A stretch of DNA of 64,000 bases from Thiobacillus denitrificans (lineage in GTDB: Bacteria; Pseudomonadota; Gammaproteobacteria; Burkholderiales; Thiobacillaceae): contig NZ_LDUG01000025.1 of NCBI RefSeq assembly GCF_001530125.1, positions 62,001 to 126,000 on the forward strand. Reading direction: 5' to 3'. Shown here in pieces: positions 38,200-47,827 of this stretch; within the stretch, counting starts at the first letter, position 1; each line of letters opens with the position of its first letter. Below the pieces are notes generated by a model that saw only the letters and a program-made list of their open reading frames with translations, did no database searches and was not told the origin of the DNA. The translations under genes were made by a program, and so were the position numbers.

Positions 38200-39456
38200 A
38201 TGCGTAATTTGCAAAAACTGGCTGCCGGCGCGCTCGAAGAAGTGCTCGCCGGCGCGGCGCTGCACCAGGTGTTGCCGCGGCGCCTGCAGCAACTGGAAAC
38301 GCCGGGTGAACGCGGCGCCCTGCAGGACATCGTGTATGGCAGCCTGCGCCAGCTGGGCCGTCTGGATGCCTGGCTGGCGGCGCTGCTGGAGCGTCCGCTG
38401 ACCGACCCCGAACTCGGCTGGCTGCTGCGCGTGGCGCTGTATCAGCTGGCCTACACCCGGGCACCGGCGCATGCGGTGGTGCACAACGCCGTCACCGCGG
38501 CGGGCGAGGGCTGGCGGCGCGGGCTGGCCAACGCGGTGCTGCGCAATTTTCAGCGTCGCCGCGCCGAGCTGGAAACGCTGGCAGATGAGCAGCCGCGCGC
38601 GCGCTGGTCACACCCTGACTGGTGGATCGCCAAACTGCAAGCCGAGCACCCGGCACACTGGCAGGACATTCTCGAGGCCAGCCAGCAGCACCCGCCGTTC
38701 ACCCTGCGCGTCAACTGTCGTCACGGCGATGTGGCGGGCTACCTGCAGCGGCTGACCGAGGCCGGGCTGCCAGCGCGGCAAACCGGCCCGGATGCCGTCA
38801 CCCTTGACAAGGCGGTGCCAGTGCACACGCTTCCCGGCTTCGATGCGGGCGACGTGTCGGTGCAGGACGCCGGCGCGCAATGGGCGGCACGCCTGCTGGA
38901 CGCGCAGCCGGGCGAGCGGGTGCTGGATGCCTGTGCCGCGCCCGGCGGCAAGACCGGCCATATCCTGGAGCGTGTTGACGTGATTTTGACAGCGGTCGAC
39001 GTGGATGTGGCGCGGCTGGCGCGGGTGGAGGAAAACCTCAACCGGCTGCAGCTGAATGCTGCGCTGGTCGAAGGCGACGCCGCGCAACCCGAGACCTGGT
39101 GGGACGGCCAGCCGTTCGACCGCATCCTGGCCGATGTGCCGTGCAGCGCCTCCGGCGTGGTGCGCCGCAACCCCGACATCAAATGGCTGCGCCGCCCCGA
39201 CGATATCCCTCAATTTGCCGCGCAACAGGCCGTTATGCTGGAGGCGCTCTGGCGACTGCTGGCCCCGGGTGGTACATTGCTTTACGCCACCTGCTCCCTC
39301 TTCAATGAAGAAAACGACGGACAGGTGCGTGCGTTCCTGGCGCGCCACGCGGGTGACGCCGAACGCTGTCCACTTCCTGAACCTTTGTCCGACGGGTCGC
39401 TGCTGCCTGATGCCGAGCATGATGGTTTTTTTTACGCCCTGCTGCGCAAGATTTGA
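38200..39456 (+). CDS. rsmB: 16S rRNA (cytosine967-C5)-methyltransferase
   Basis: 418 residues. An N-terminal NusB-like domain (about 1-130, with LAYTRAPAHAVVHNAV) is joined to a methyltransferase domain with LDACAAPGGKTGHILE (SAM loop, near 245), DVPCSASGVVRRNPDIKW (motif IV with PC) and LLYATCSLFNEEN (motif VI catalytic TCS). It methylates C967 of 16S rRNA. It belongs to the def-fmt-rsmB run; 118 bases separate it from fmt. Confidence 0.96.
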   Translation: MRNLQKLAAGALEEVLAGAALHQVLPRRLQQLETPGERGALQDIVYGSLRQLGRLDAWLAALLERPLTDPELGWLLRVALYQLAYTRAPAHAVVHNAVTAAGEGWRRGLANAVLRNFQRRRAELETLADEQPRARWSHPDWWIAKLQAEHPAHWQDILEASQQHPPFTLRVNCRHGDVAGYLQRLTEAGLPARQTGPDAVTLDKAVPVHTLPGFDAGDVSVQDAGAQWAARLLDAQPGERVLDACAAPGGKTGHILERVDVILTAVDVDVARLARVEENLNRLQLNAALVEGDAAQPETWWDGQPFDRILADVPCSASGVVRRNPDIKWLRRPDDIPQFAAQQAVMLEALWRLLAPGGTLLYATCSLFNEENDGQVRAFLARHAGDAERCPLPEPLSDGSLLPDAEHDGFFYALLRKI

Positions 39457-40042
39457 CCCGCCGATTCGCTGGTTGGCCGCGCTGTTGCTCGGCTGCTGGC
39501 TGGTCGTGGCGGGCAGCGCGCTGGCCAGCGACAGGAGCACGATCAAACAGGCCCTCATCAAGCCCACGCCGCAAGGCTATGTGCTGGATGCGGACGTCGA
39601 TCTCGTGCTCAACCCCACCCTGGAAGACGCGCTGATCCGCGGCATCAACCTGCACTTCCTGCTGAAACTGGAGCTGACCCGGCCGCGCAACTGGTGGTTT
39701 GACGAAGGCATCGCCGAGCCCGTTCGCAAGATGCGGATTTATTACCACCTGCTGCTGCGCCGCTATGTCGTCGAATCGGGCTACACCACGCAGACCGCCG
39801 CTACCCTCGACGAGGCGCTGGCCTTGCTGGGACGGGTGGAGAACTGGCAGGTGCTGGAGCGCGGCGCGCTCAAAACCGGGCAGCGCTACGACGCCCGCCT
39901 GCGCCTGCGTCTCGACACCGCGCAATTGCCCAAGCCGCTCTCCATCGGCGCGGTCACCAGCGACAAATGGGAGCTCGTCACCCCCTGGTACGGCTGGTCG
40001 TTTGAGGCGCCCGCTTTACCCGCGTCACCGCCCTTGCCCTGA
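39422..40042 (+). CDS. DUF4390 family protein
   Basis: 206 residues. After a membrane-anchor or signal segment (RWLAALLLGCWLVVAGSALA) comes a soluble domain with TLEDALIRGINLHFLLKLEL, RYVVESGYT and WELVTPWYGWSF. This is the conserved uncharacterised DUF4390 protein that precedes the NtrY-like kinase in betaproteobacteria. It overlaps the rsmB end by 35 bases and the kinase start by one base (TGATG), so it is probably co-translated and may be a periplasmic partner of the sensor. The ATGs at 39410 and 39419 are alternatives. Confidence 0.85.
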   Translation: MVFFTPCCARFDPPIRWLAALLLGCWLVVAGSALASDRSTIKQALIKPTPQGYVLDADVDLVLNPTLEDALIRGINLHFLLKLELTRPRNWWFDEGIAEPVRKMRIYYHLLLRRYVVESGYTTQTAATLDEALALLGRVENWQVLERGALKTGQRYDARLRLRLDTAQLPKPLSIGAVTSDKWELVTPWYGWSFEAPALPASPPLP

Positions 40043-42174
40043 TGCGCAGTCTGATTGCCGCCGCCCTGATCATGGGCATCGTGCTGTTGTTCCTGCTGTT
40101 TAATGCCAGTAGCGGCAGCAGCGCCTTCTCCGACAGCCTGCCCACCCTGTTCGTTGGCGGCGGCGTGCTCGGCGTGGCGCTGCTGGTGTTGCTGGGCTGG
40201 CGCCTGTGGTGGCTGCAAAAACGTATCCGCCGTGGCGTGTTCGGTGCCAAGCTCACGCTCAAATTGCTGCTGATGTTCGGCGTCGTCGCCCTGTTGCCCG
40301 GCCTGGTGGTGTATGGCGCCTCGGTGTTCTTTCTCAACCGTTCGATCGAAACCTGGTTCGACGTGCGGGTCGACAATGCGCTGACCTCCGGCGTCAACCT
40401 CGGCCATGCCGCGCTCGACGACCTGCTGCGCGAGCTCGATAAAAAAGCGCAGCGCATGGCGCTGTCCCTGTCGGACGAGGGCCTGGGTTCCATCATCACC
40501 AGCCTTTCGACCCTGCGCGAGCAAAGCGCGGTGCAGGAAATGACCCTGTTCGACGAACGCGGCGGCGTCATTGCCCACGTCAGCGGCGAGCACGGCACCC
40601 TGCTGCCGGTGCTGCCCGAGCGCAGCGTGCTGTGGCAGGCCCGCCAGCAGCAGCCCTACAGCCGGATCGAGGAAGTGGCCGAGCGCGGGCTCATCATGCG
40701 CGTCATCGTGCCGGTGTATACCAGCGCGCTGGCCGGCGAAACGCGCGTGCTGCAGCTGGTTCAGCCGGTGCCCGCCAGCCTGGCGCGCGACGCGCAGGCG
40801 GTGCAGCTGGCATACCAGGAATACCAGCAGATCGCGGTGTCGCGGCAGGGATTGAAGCGCATCTACGGCGTGGCGCTCACGCTGACCCTGATGCTGGCGC
40901 TGCTGATGACGCTGGTCATCGCCTACCTGCTGTCGGAGCGCCTCGGCGCGCCGCTGCGCTCGCTGGCGCGCGGCACCCGTGCCGTAGCCAAGGGCGATTT
41001 TTCGCAGATGCCGTCGGTAAAGAGCCGCGACGAACTGGGCGTGCTGATCCAGTCGTTCAACCGCATGACCCGCCAGCTGTCCGACGCGCGCGAACAGGTG
41101 GCGCAGAACCATCAGCAGACCGAACAGGCCAAGGCTTTTCTCGAGCGCGTGCTGGCCAACCTGTCGTCCGGCGTGGTGGTGCTCGACGATGCGCTGCAGG
41201 TGCGCACCATGAACAGCGCGGCCGCGCAGATTCTCGGGGTGGCTGCCGCCGCGCTCGACGCGCACCCGCTGGCCGAACTGGGTCAGCCGGGCGAGGCATT
41301 GCATGCGTTCGGGACCACGGTTGCCGCGCGCTTTGCCGAGCACGAAGGCGAATGGCAGGAACAGATCGACTATGCGGGCCATGGTGGCAACCAGTCGCTG
41401 CTGCTGCGCGGCACCCGCCTGCCGCCGGGCGTCGAGCGCGGCTATGTGCTGGTATTCGACGACGTGACCAAGCTGATCGACGCCGAGCGCAACGCCGCCT
41501 GGAGCGAGGTGGCGCGCCGGCTGGCGCACGAGATCAAGAATCCGCTGACCCCGATCCAGCTGTCGGCCGAGCGCATCGCGAAGAAGCTGGATGGCCGGCT
41601 GGAAGCAGCGGACGCCGAATTCCTGGCGCGCGCCACGCAAACCATTGTCAACCAGGTCGCCGCGATGAACAGCATGGTCGACGCCTTCGCCAACTATGCG
41701 CGGATGCCGCGCGCCCGGCTCGAGGCGATCGATCTGAATGCGCTGGTGCGCGAAGTGCTGTCGCTGTACGACACCAGGGCGCTTGGCCTGCAGCTGCATC
41801 TTGACGCCGACCTGCCGCGCATCGCGGGCGACTCCACATTATTGCGTCAGGTGATTCATAATCTGTTGCAAAATGCGCAGGACGCGCTGGCCGGGCATCC
41901 CGAGCCGAAGGTCGAGGTCGGAACACACCTCAACAACCATGCAGTTTATTTGACCGTAACCGACAATGGAGCCGGGTTTCCGGAGCACCTGATGACGCGG
42001 CTGTTCGAGCCTTACGCAACCACCAAGGCCAAGGGGACGGGGCTGGGCTTGGCCATCGTCAAAAAGATCGTGGAAGAGCATCACGGCAAAATCCAGATTG
42101 AAAACCTCAAGTCGGGCGGTGCCGCTATCCGCATAGAGCTGCCTGTTTTTGCCGCAACCGGGGAGCAACCGTGA
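40042..42174 (+). CDS. NtrY-like sensor histidine kinase
   Basis: 710 residues. Three N-terminal membrane helices (about 5-105), a periplasmic or extracytoplasmic sensory region, another helix near 285, HAMP (about 300-355), PAS (about 370-480), then the His-containing LAHEIKNPLTPIQLSAERI near 495 and an ATPase domain with NLLQNAQDAL (N box), DNGAGFP (G1) and GTGLGLAIVKKIVEEHHG (G2). It belongs to the NtrY group; targets could be nitrogen or redox control. It overlaps the response regulator by four bases. Confidence 0.92.
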   Translation: MRSLIAAALIMGIVLLFLLFNASSGSSAFSDSLPTLFVGGGVLGVALLVLLGWRLWWLQKRIRRGVFGAKLTLKLLLMFGVVALLPGLVVYGASVFFLNRSIETWFDVRVDNALTSGVNLGHAALDDLLRELDKKAQRMALSLSDEGLGSIITSLSTLREQSAVQEMTLFDERGGVIAHVSGEHGTLLPVLPERSVLWQARQQQPYSRIEEVAERGLIMRVIVPVYTSALAGETRVLQLVQPVPASLARDAQAVQLAYQEYQQIAVSRQGLKRIYGVALTLTLMLALLMTLVIAYLLSERLGAPLRSLARGTRAVAKGDFSQMPSVKSRDELGVLIQSFNRMTRQLSDAREQVAQNHQQTEQAKAFLERVLANLSSGVVVLDDALQVRTMNSAAAQILGVAAAALDAHPLAELGQPGEALHAFGTTVAARFAEHEGEWQEQIDYAGHGGNQSLLLRGTRLPPGVERGYVLVFDDVTKLIDAERNAAWSEVARRLAHEIKNPLTPIQLSAERIAKKLDGRLEAADAEFLARATQTIVNQVAAMNSMVDAFANYARMPRARLEAIDLNALVREVLSLYDTRALGLQLHLDADLPRIAGDSTLLRQVIHNLLQNAQDALAGHPEPKVEVGTHLNNHAVYLTVTDNGAGFPEHLMTRLFEPYATTKAKGTGLGLAIVKKIVEEHHGKIQIENLKSGGAAIRIELPVFAATGEQP

Positions 42175-43445
42175 GCGGACATATTCTCGTCGTCGATGAC
42201 GAAGTGGGCATTCGTGAGTTGTTGTCGGAAATTCTCACCGACGAGGGCTACGACGTGCACTTGGCGGAAAACGCCGAAGCGGCGCGCGCCTTTCGTGCGC
42301 TGCGGCGCCCGGACCTGGTCCTGCTCGACATCTGGATGCCCGACACCGATGGCGTAACGCTGCTCAAGGAATGGGCAGCCGGCGGCCAGCTCACCATGCC
42401 GGTGGTGATGATGTCCGGCCACGGCACCATCGACACTGCAGTCGAAGCCACCCGGCTCGGCGCCGCCGACTTCCTGGAAAAGCCGGTTTCGCTGGCCAAG
42501 CTGATCGACACCGTCAGCAAGGCGATCAAGCGCGGCGTGGCCCTGCCCCGGCGCTTGCCCAGCATGGACTTGTCTGCGCTTGGCCGTAGCCCGCTGATCC
42601 TTGAGCTGAAAAAACGTCTCACCCAGATCGCCGGCAATACCGCGCCCGTCCTGTTGCAGGGCGGGACCGGCAGCGGCTTTGAAATCTGTGCCCGTTTCCT
42701 GCACCAGCCCGCCAGCCCGTGGGTCGAAATCAAGGACCGCGCGCGTCTGGTGTCCGACCCGCTGAGCTTTGTCGAAGCGCTCGGCAACGGCACGCTTTTT
42801 CTGCCCGATGCCTGTGAACTTGCGCGCCTGGAGCAGAAAGGCCTGGGACTGCTGCTCGACCGCATCGAGGGCGGCGGCGCGCGCCTGGTGTGCGCCGCCA
42901 GCCGCAGTCTCGACGCCATGGTTGCAGCGGGCGAATTCGATAACCGCCTTTACTACCGCCTGTCCAGCCTGTCCATCCAGGTGCCGTCGTTGCGCGAGCA
43001 TCGCGAGGACGTGCCCGAAATCGCCAATTTAATGCTGGCGCAGCTGGTGGAGGAAGGCGTTTGCCCGGTGCGGCGCCTGACCACGCCGGCCTTGAACCCG
43101 CTGCGCAACTTTGACTGGCCGGGCAACCTGCCGCAGCTCCATAACGTGGTGCGCACGCTGGCGGTCACCGCGCTCGCGAGCGAAATCGACGCCGCCGACG
43201 TCAACCGCGTGCTTGCCCCGATGAAGCAGTCGACGCCTGCCGTGGCCCACGGCATCCCCCTCGACATTCCGCTGCGCGAGGCGCGCGACGCTTTCGAGCG
43301 CACCTATTTCGAACACCTGATCCAGCAGGAGGGCGGCAGCATGACCCGGGTCGCCGACAAGTCTGGGCTGGAACGCACCCACCTCTACCGTAAGCTCAAA
43401 CAGCTGAATATCCGGCATGGGCGGCGCCTCGACGAAGATCTGTAA
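42171..43445 (+). CDS. NtrX-like response regulator with a degenerate AAA+ domain
   Basis: 424 residues. The receiver domain is intact (VVDDE, LVLLDIWMPDTDG with the phosphoacceptor Asp, VVMMSGHG, EKPVS). The central AAA+ domain is degenerate: Walker A is GGTGSGFE with Phe for the essential Lys, Walker B is GTLFLPDACEL without the DE pair, and I find no GAFTGA loop. A Fis-type helix-turn-helix (TRVADKSGLERTHLYRKLKQL, in part) ends the protein. It therefore should not hydrolyse ATP or activate sigma54; it probably binds DNA as an ordinary regulator controlled by the upstream kinase. Confidence 0.9.
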   Translation: MSGHILVVDDEVGIRELLSEILTDEGYDVHLAENAEAARAFRALRRPDLVLLDIWMPDTDGVTLLKEWAAGGQLTMPVVMMSGHGTIDTAVEATRLGAADFLEKPVSLAKLIDTVSKAIKRGVALPRRLPSMDLSALGRSPLILELKKRLTQIAGNTAPVLLQGGTGSGFEICARFLHQPASPWVEIKDRARLVSDPLSFVEALGNGTLFLPDACELARLEQKGLGLLLDRIEGGGARLVCAASRSLDAMVAAGEFDNRLYYRLSSLSIQVPSLREHREDVPEIANLMLAQLVEEGVCPVRRLTTPALNPLRNFDWPGNLPQLHNVVRTLAVTALASEIDAADVNRVLAPMKQSTPAVAHGIPLDIPLREARDAFERTYFEHLIQQEGGSMTRVADKSGLERTHLYRKLKQLNIRHGRRLDEDL

Positions 43446-43460
43446 GCGCAAAGCCTTGAC

Positions 43461-44834
43461 ATGAAAATCATCATCCTCGGCGCCGGTCAGGTCGGCGCCA
43501 ACCTTGCCGCAAGCCTGGTTGCCGAAAACAACGACATCACCGTGGTCGACCTGGAACTCGAGCGGCTGTCGCTGCTGCAGGATCGCTTCGACCTGCGCAC
43601 AGTGCGCGGCCACGCCGCCCATCCCTCGATCCTGAAAAGGGCCGGGGCGGAAGACGCCGACATGCTGGTGGCGGTGACCCAGAGCGACGAAACCAATCTG
43701 GTGGCTTGCCGTATTGCATCGACCCTGTTCAACATTCCCACCCGCATCGCGCGGATCCGTTCGGCCGATTTTCTGGAGGCCGAAGGCGGCTTCCTTTCCG
43801 AGCATTTCGGCGTCGACCACATCATCAGCCCCGAGCAGGAGGTCACCGAAACCCTGCGCCGCCTGATCGAGCATCCCGAAGCCCTGCAGGTGCTGGATTT
43901 CGCCGATGGCCGTGTGCGGCTGGTGGCGGTGCGCGCTTATCACGGCGGGCCGCTGGTCGGCCACGAACTGCAGGACATCAAGCGCCACATGCCGCATATC
44001 GATGCCCGGGTGGCGGCGATCTACCGGCGCGATCGCGGCATCGTGCCAACGGGAATCACCGTTATCGAGCCGGGCGACGAGGTGTTTTTTCTCGCCCGCA
44101 AGCAGGACATCGCCGCCGTCATGCGCGAGCTGCGCCACATGGAACGCCCGGTCAAGCGGGTCATGATCGCCGGCGGCGGCAACATCGGACGGCGGCTGGC
44201 GGCGCGGCTGGAGCGCGATTACGAAGTCAAGCTGATCGACCACAACAAGGTCACCTGCACGCTGTTGGCCGAAAAGCTGCATCGCACTTTGGTGCTGTGC
44301 GGCGACGCCACCGACGAGGACCTGCTGGAACAGGAAAACGTCGAGTCGATGGATGTGTTCTGCGCGCTCACCAACGACGACGAGGACAACATCATGTCCG
44401 CCCTCTTGGCCAAGCGCATGGGCGCGAAGCGGGTGATTGCCCTGATCAACCGTGCGGCCTACGTCAATCTGGTGCAGGGCGGCGAGATCGATATCGCCAT
44501 CTCGCCGGCGCAGGCCACGGTGGGGCCGCTGCTGTCGAAGATCCGCCGCGGCGACATGGCGGCGGTGCACAGCCTGCGGCGCGGTGCCGCCGAGGTGCTG
44601 GAAATCGTCGTCCATGGCGATTTCAAGACCTCCAAGGTAGTGGGTCGGCGCATCGGCGATGTGGCCCTGCCGGAAGGTTCGTCGATTGCTGCCATCATCC
44701 GCGGCGAAGAGGTGCTGATCGCGCACCACGACACGCTGATTGAAGCAGAAGACCACCTCATCCTGTTCGCGCTGAACAAGCGCATCATTCCCAAGGTCGA
44801 AAAGCTGTTCCAGGTCGGTTTTGCTTTCTTCTGA
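43461..44834 (+). CDS. trkA: Trk potassium uptake regulatory protein TrkA
   Basis: 457 residues with two repeats, each a Rossmann RCK-N domain plus RCK-C: KIIILGAGQVGANLAASL at the start and VMIAGGGNIGRRLAARLE near 230. It binds NAD(H) on the cytoplasmic face and gates the TrkH channel. Its stop overlaps the trkH start by one base (TGATG). Confidence 0.96.
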   Translation: MKIIILGAGQVGANLAASLVAENNDITVVDLELERLSLLQDRFDLRTVRGHAAHPSILKRAGAEDADMLVAVTQSDETNLVACRIASTLFNIPTRIARIRSADFLEAEGGFLSEHFGVDHIISPEQEVTETLRRLIEHPEALQVLDFADGRVRLVAVRAYHGGPLVGHELQDIKRHMPHIDARVAAIYRRDRGIVPTGITVIEPGDEVFFLARKQDIAAVMRELRHMERPVKRVMIAGGGNIGRRLAARLERDYEVKLIDHNKVTCTLLAEKLHRTLVLCGDATDEDLLEQENVESMDVFCALTNDDEDNIMSALLAKRMGAKRVIALINRAAYVNLVQGGEIDIAISPAQATVGPLLSKIRRGDMAAVHSLRRGAAEVLEIVVHGDFKTSKVVGRRIGDVALPEGSSIAAIIRGEEVLIAHHDTLIEAEDHLILFALNKRIIPKVEKLFQVGFAFF

Positions 44835-46291
44835 TGTCCCGCATTGCCCCCGTTCTTAATGTGTTGTCCAAGGTAGTCATGCTGTTCTCGGCCACCTTTC
44901 TGCCGCCGCTGGCCCTTTCATGGGTGCTCGACGACGGGACGCAGCGCGCCTTTGGCGAAGCCATCGTCATCACGTTTGTAGGGGGCGCGCTCACCTGGCT
45001 GTTCACCCGCAAAGCGCAGCGCGAATTGCAAACCCGCGATGGATTCCTGCTGGTGCTGCTGGTGTGGACCAGCCTGCCGGCCTTTGCCACTCTGCCCCTG
45101 CTGATCTACATGCCGGATCTCTCGTTTACCGATGCGTATTTCGAAACGGTTTCGGGCATTACCACGACGGGGTCGACGATCCTGTCCGGTCTGGACACGC
45201 TGCCCATGCCCATCAATCTGTGGCGCGGTCTGCTGGTTTGGCTGGGCGGCATGGGGCTGATCGTGCTGGCGGTCGCCATTCTGCCGCTGCTGGGCGTCGG
45301 GGGGATGCAGATCTACAAGGCTGAAACCCCGGGGCCGATGAAAGACACCAAGCTCACGCCGCGCATTACCGAAACCGCCAAGGGCCTGTATCTGGTCTAT
45401 GTCGGTATCTCGATCGCGTGCGGCCTCTCATACTGGCTGGCCGGAATGACGCCGTTCGATGCCGTCATGCATACCTTCTCCACGATGGGATTGGGCGGAT
45501 TTTCCTCGCATGATGCGAGCTTCGGTTACTGGAACTCGCCCGTTATCGAAGCCGTCACGGTGGTGTTCATGCTGGTGGCCGGGATCAATTTCTCCACGCA
45601 TTTTCTGGCGTGGCGGCAACGCACGGCGACCGCCTACCGGCTGGATCCGGAAGTGCGCTGGTTTCTGGCCGTCACCTTGGGCAGCGCCCTCATGATCGCG
45701 ATTTATCTGACCGCCATGCAGGTCTACCCCGATTTTTTTCAGGCGCTGCGCTTCGCGGTTTTCAACACGGTCTCGATCGCCACGACGACCGGGTTTGCCA
45801 ACACCGATTACAACCAGTGGCCGATCTTTGCGCCGCTGTGGATGCTGTTTCTGTCCTGCTTTGCTTCCTGCTCGGGCAGTACCGGCGGCGGCATGAAAAT
45901 GGTGCGCGCCCAGCTTCTGTTCAGACAGGGACGGCGTGAATTGACCCGCCTCATTCATCCGGCCGCGCGGCTGCCGGTCAAACTGGGCGGGCAGGTGGTG
46001 CCCAACAATGTCATCTATGCCGTGCTGGCCTTTGCCTTTCTGTATGTGTTCGCCATCATCGTCATGACCCTGGTCATGACTGCCAGCGGGCTGGAATTCA
46101 TCACGGCGTTTTCCGCAGTGGTTGCCTCCATCAACAACACCGGGCCCGGGCTGAATCAGGTTGGGCCCGCTACAACCTACGCGAGCCTCAGCGATTTTCA
46201 GACCTGGATCTGCACCATTGCCATGCTGCTGGGGCGGCTGGAGTTGCTTACCGTTCTTGTGGTCTTTACCCGGGCCTTCTGGCGTGCCTGA
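44834..46291 (+). CDS. trkH: Trk potassium uptake protein TrkH
   Basis: 485 residues and about ten membrane helices. Pore-loop selectivity segments include SGITTTGSTIL, STMGLGGFSSHD, SIATTTGFANTDY and SINNTGPGLNQVG, each with the Gly that lines the filter. The long intracellular gating-loop region has GSTGGGMKMVRAQLL. It moves potassium inward with TrkA. Confidence 0.96.
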   Translation: MSRIAPVLNVLSKVVMLFSATFLPPLALSWVLDDGTQRAFGEAIVITFVGGALTWLFTRKAQRELQTRDGFLLVLLVWTSLPAFATLPLLIYMPDLSFTDAYFETVSGITTTGSTILSGLDTLPMPINLWRGLLVWLGGMGLIVLAVAILPLLGVGGMQIYKAETPGPMKDTKLTPRITETAKGLYLVYVGISIACGLSYWLAGMTPFDAVMHTFSTMGLGGFSSHDASFGYWNSPVIEAVTVVFMLVAGINFSTHFLAWRQRTATAYRLDPEVRWFLAVTLGSALMIAIYLTAMQVYPDFFQALRFAVFNTVSIATTTGFANTDYNQWPIFAPLWMLFLSCFASCSGSTGGGMKMVRAQLLFRQGRRELTRLIHPAARLPVKLGGQVVPNNVIYAVLAFAFLYVFAIIVMTLVMTASGLEFITAFSAVVASINNTGPGLNQVGPATTYASLSDFQTWICTIAMLLGRLELLTVLVVFTRAFWRA

Positions 46292-46637
46292 GCCACTGGA
46301 AAACTTTCTTGCCATGCTCGCCAGCGGCCGCGACAACGCCTTGCTGCGCTTCTCGCTCGGCAACGAATACCTCAAGCAGGGCGACGCCGCGAAAGCCGCC
46401 GAGCACCTGCGCCGTGCGGTCGAGCACGACCCGAAATATTCCGCCGCCTGGAAACTGCTGGGCCGCGCGCTCACCGACAGCGAAGCCTGGGGCGAAGCAC
46501 TGGCCGCCTACCAGCAGGGTATCGCGGTGGCCGAGGCGCGCGGCGACAAGCAGGCGGCCAAGGAAATGGGCGTGTTCGCGCGGCGGATCGAGGCCGCGCT
46601 AATCAATAAGCCGCTTGGGTTAAAATCAGACGATTGA
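46284..46637 (+). CDS. Small tetratricopeptide-repeat protein
   Basis: 117 residues with about two TPR motifs: [20 protein letters not shown] and [21 protein letters not shown]. It is soluble and has no signal peptide. The GTG at 46284 overlaps the trkH end by eight bases; an ATG at 46314 is the alternative start. It lies 17 bases before yggX. A protein-binding scaffold role is likely but the partner is unknown. Confidence 0.75.
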   Translation: MPEPLENFLAMLASGRDNALLRFSLGNEYLKQGDAAKAAEHLRRAVEHDPKYSAAWKLLGRALTDSEAWGEALAAYQQGIAVAEARGDKQAAKEMGVFARRIEAALINKPLGLKSDD

Positions 46638-46654
46638 ATTTTCAGGAGCAGCAA

Positions 46655-46930
46655 ATGACGCGGATGGTGAATTGTGTGAAGCTCGGACGCGAGGCCGAAG
46701 GCCTGGCCTTCCAGCCGGTGCCGGGCGAGTTGGGCAAGAAAATTTTCGAGGGCGTGTCGAAGGAAGCCTGGTCGGGCTGGCAGCGCCACCAGACCATGTT
46801 GATCAACGAAAACCGCCTCAATCTGGCCGACCCGCAGGCACGCAGCTACTTGCTGGAACAGATGGAGCGCTACTTCTTTGGCGGCGGCGATGTCGATGCG
46901 GCAGCGGGTTACGTGCCACCCGCCAAGTAG
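46655..46930 (+). CDS. yggX: YggX-type iron(II)-trafficking protein
   Basis: 91 residues: [17 protein letters not shown] with the single conserved Cys, and [19 protein letters not shown], both family hallmarks. It is linked to oxidative protection of Fe-S proteins. CAGGAG six bases upstream supports the ATG at 46655 over a TTG seven codons earlier. Confidence 0.94.
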   Translation: MTRMVNCVKLGREAEGLAFQPVPGELGKKIFEGVSKEAWSGWQRHQTMLINENRLNLADPQARSYLLEQMERYFFGGGDVDAAAGYVPPAK

Positions 46931-47002
46931 TGCGTGGTTGTTGACGCTTCAGCGGCTTTACAACCACGGCCTACCCCTTGCGGGTAAATCCGGCGGCGTG
47001 CT

Positions 47003-47042
47003 GCAGACAAAACGGGCTCCCGCGGGAGCCCGTTTTGTCTGC
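47003..47042. terminator. 40-bp perfect palindrome, bidirectional terminator
   Basis: A perfect palindrome with no loop bases: GCAGACAAAACGGGCTCCCG followed by its exact complement. The A4/T4 tracts lie inside the stem, and pairing extends another five bases beyond them. It separates yggX from the convergent phoU. Confidence 0.88.
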
Positions 47043-47055
47043 GTAAGGCTAAACC

Positions 47056-47757
47056 TTACATTACTTCTCTTTCGATCTCTTCCAGCGAGGTATGCCGCAC
47101 GTCCTTGCCCTTCACCATGTAGACCACGTATTCCGACATGTTCTTGGCGTGGTCGCCCATGCGCTCGATCGCCTTGGTGACGAACAGGATGTCGATGAAC
47201 ACCGAAATGGTGCGCGGATCTTCCATCATGAAGGTGATGAGGTGGCGCAGGTTGAGGCGGAACTCTTCGTCCACATCCTGATCCTGGCGCGCGATTTCAA
47301 CTGCCTTGGTGGCGTCCAGTCGGGCAAAGGCGTCGAGCGCCTTGCGCAGCATGTCGAGCACCATGTCCGCCATGTATTTGACTTCGGAGAAGCGCGGCAT
47401 GCTGATGCGCTCGGACTGGTGAATCAGCTTGGCCATGCGCGCGATCTTGGCCGCTTCGTCGCCGATGCGCTCGAGGTCGGTGATGGTCTTCACCACCATC
47501 ATCACCATGCGCAGGTCGGACGCGGTCGGCTGACGGCGCGCGATGATGCGGGTGCAGTCCTCGTCGATCGCCACTTCCAGCGCATTGACGCTGTGGTCGT
47601 TGGCGTCCACCTGGTCGGCCAGCTCCATGTTGCCCGAGATGAGCGATTCGAGGGCGTTGGTAATCTGCTCCTCGACCAGGCCACCCATTTTCAGCACGCT
47701 GGCGCGCACAGCTTCCAGTTCGGCGTCAAATTGCTTATAGGTGTGTTCAGTAGGCAT
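47056..47757 (-). CDS. phoU: Phosphate signalling protein PhoU
   Basis: 233 residues, two three-helix PhoU repeats with the metal-binding ExxxD patterns (TDLERIGDEAAKIA near 85-100, KAIERMGDHAKNMSEYV near 190). It modulates the PhoR/PstSCAB phosphate signalling complex. No pst or phoBR genes are in the window, so this copy is detached from them. It ends next to the palindromic terminator. Confidence 0.95.
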   Translation of the reverse strand: MPTEHTYKQFDAELEAVRASVLKMGGLVEEQITNALESLISGNMELADQVDANDHSVNALEVAIDEDCTRIIARRQPTASDLRMVMMVVKTITDLERIGDEAAKIARMAKLIHQSERISMPRFSEVKYMADMVLDMLRKALDAFARLDATKAVEIARQDQDVDEEFRLNLRHLITFMMEDPRTISVFIDILFVTKAIERMGDHAKNMSEYVVYMVKGKDVRHTSLEEIEREVM

Positions 47758-47827
47758 TTCTTAACCTTTCAATATTTCGCTCCGAATTATAGGCCCCGTA
47801 TTGTGACGTTTCCATGAACGGCACATT

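Noticed and set aside
39886-41799. 637-codon open frame antisense to the NtrY-like kinase
   Set aside because: His/Gln/Arg-rich shadow of a well-supported gene.
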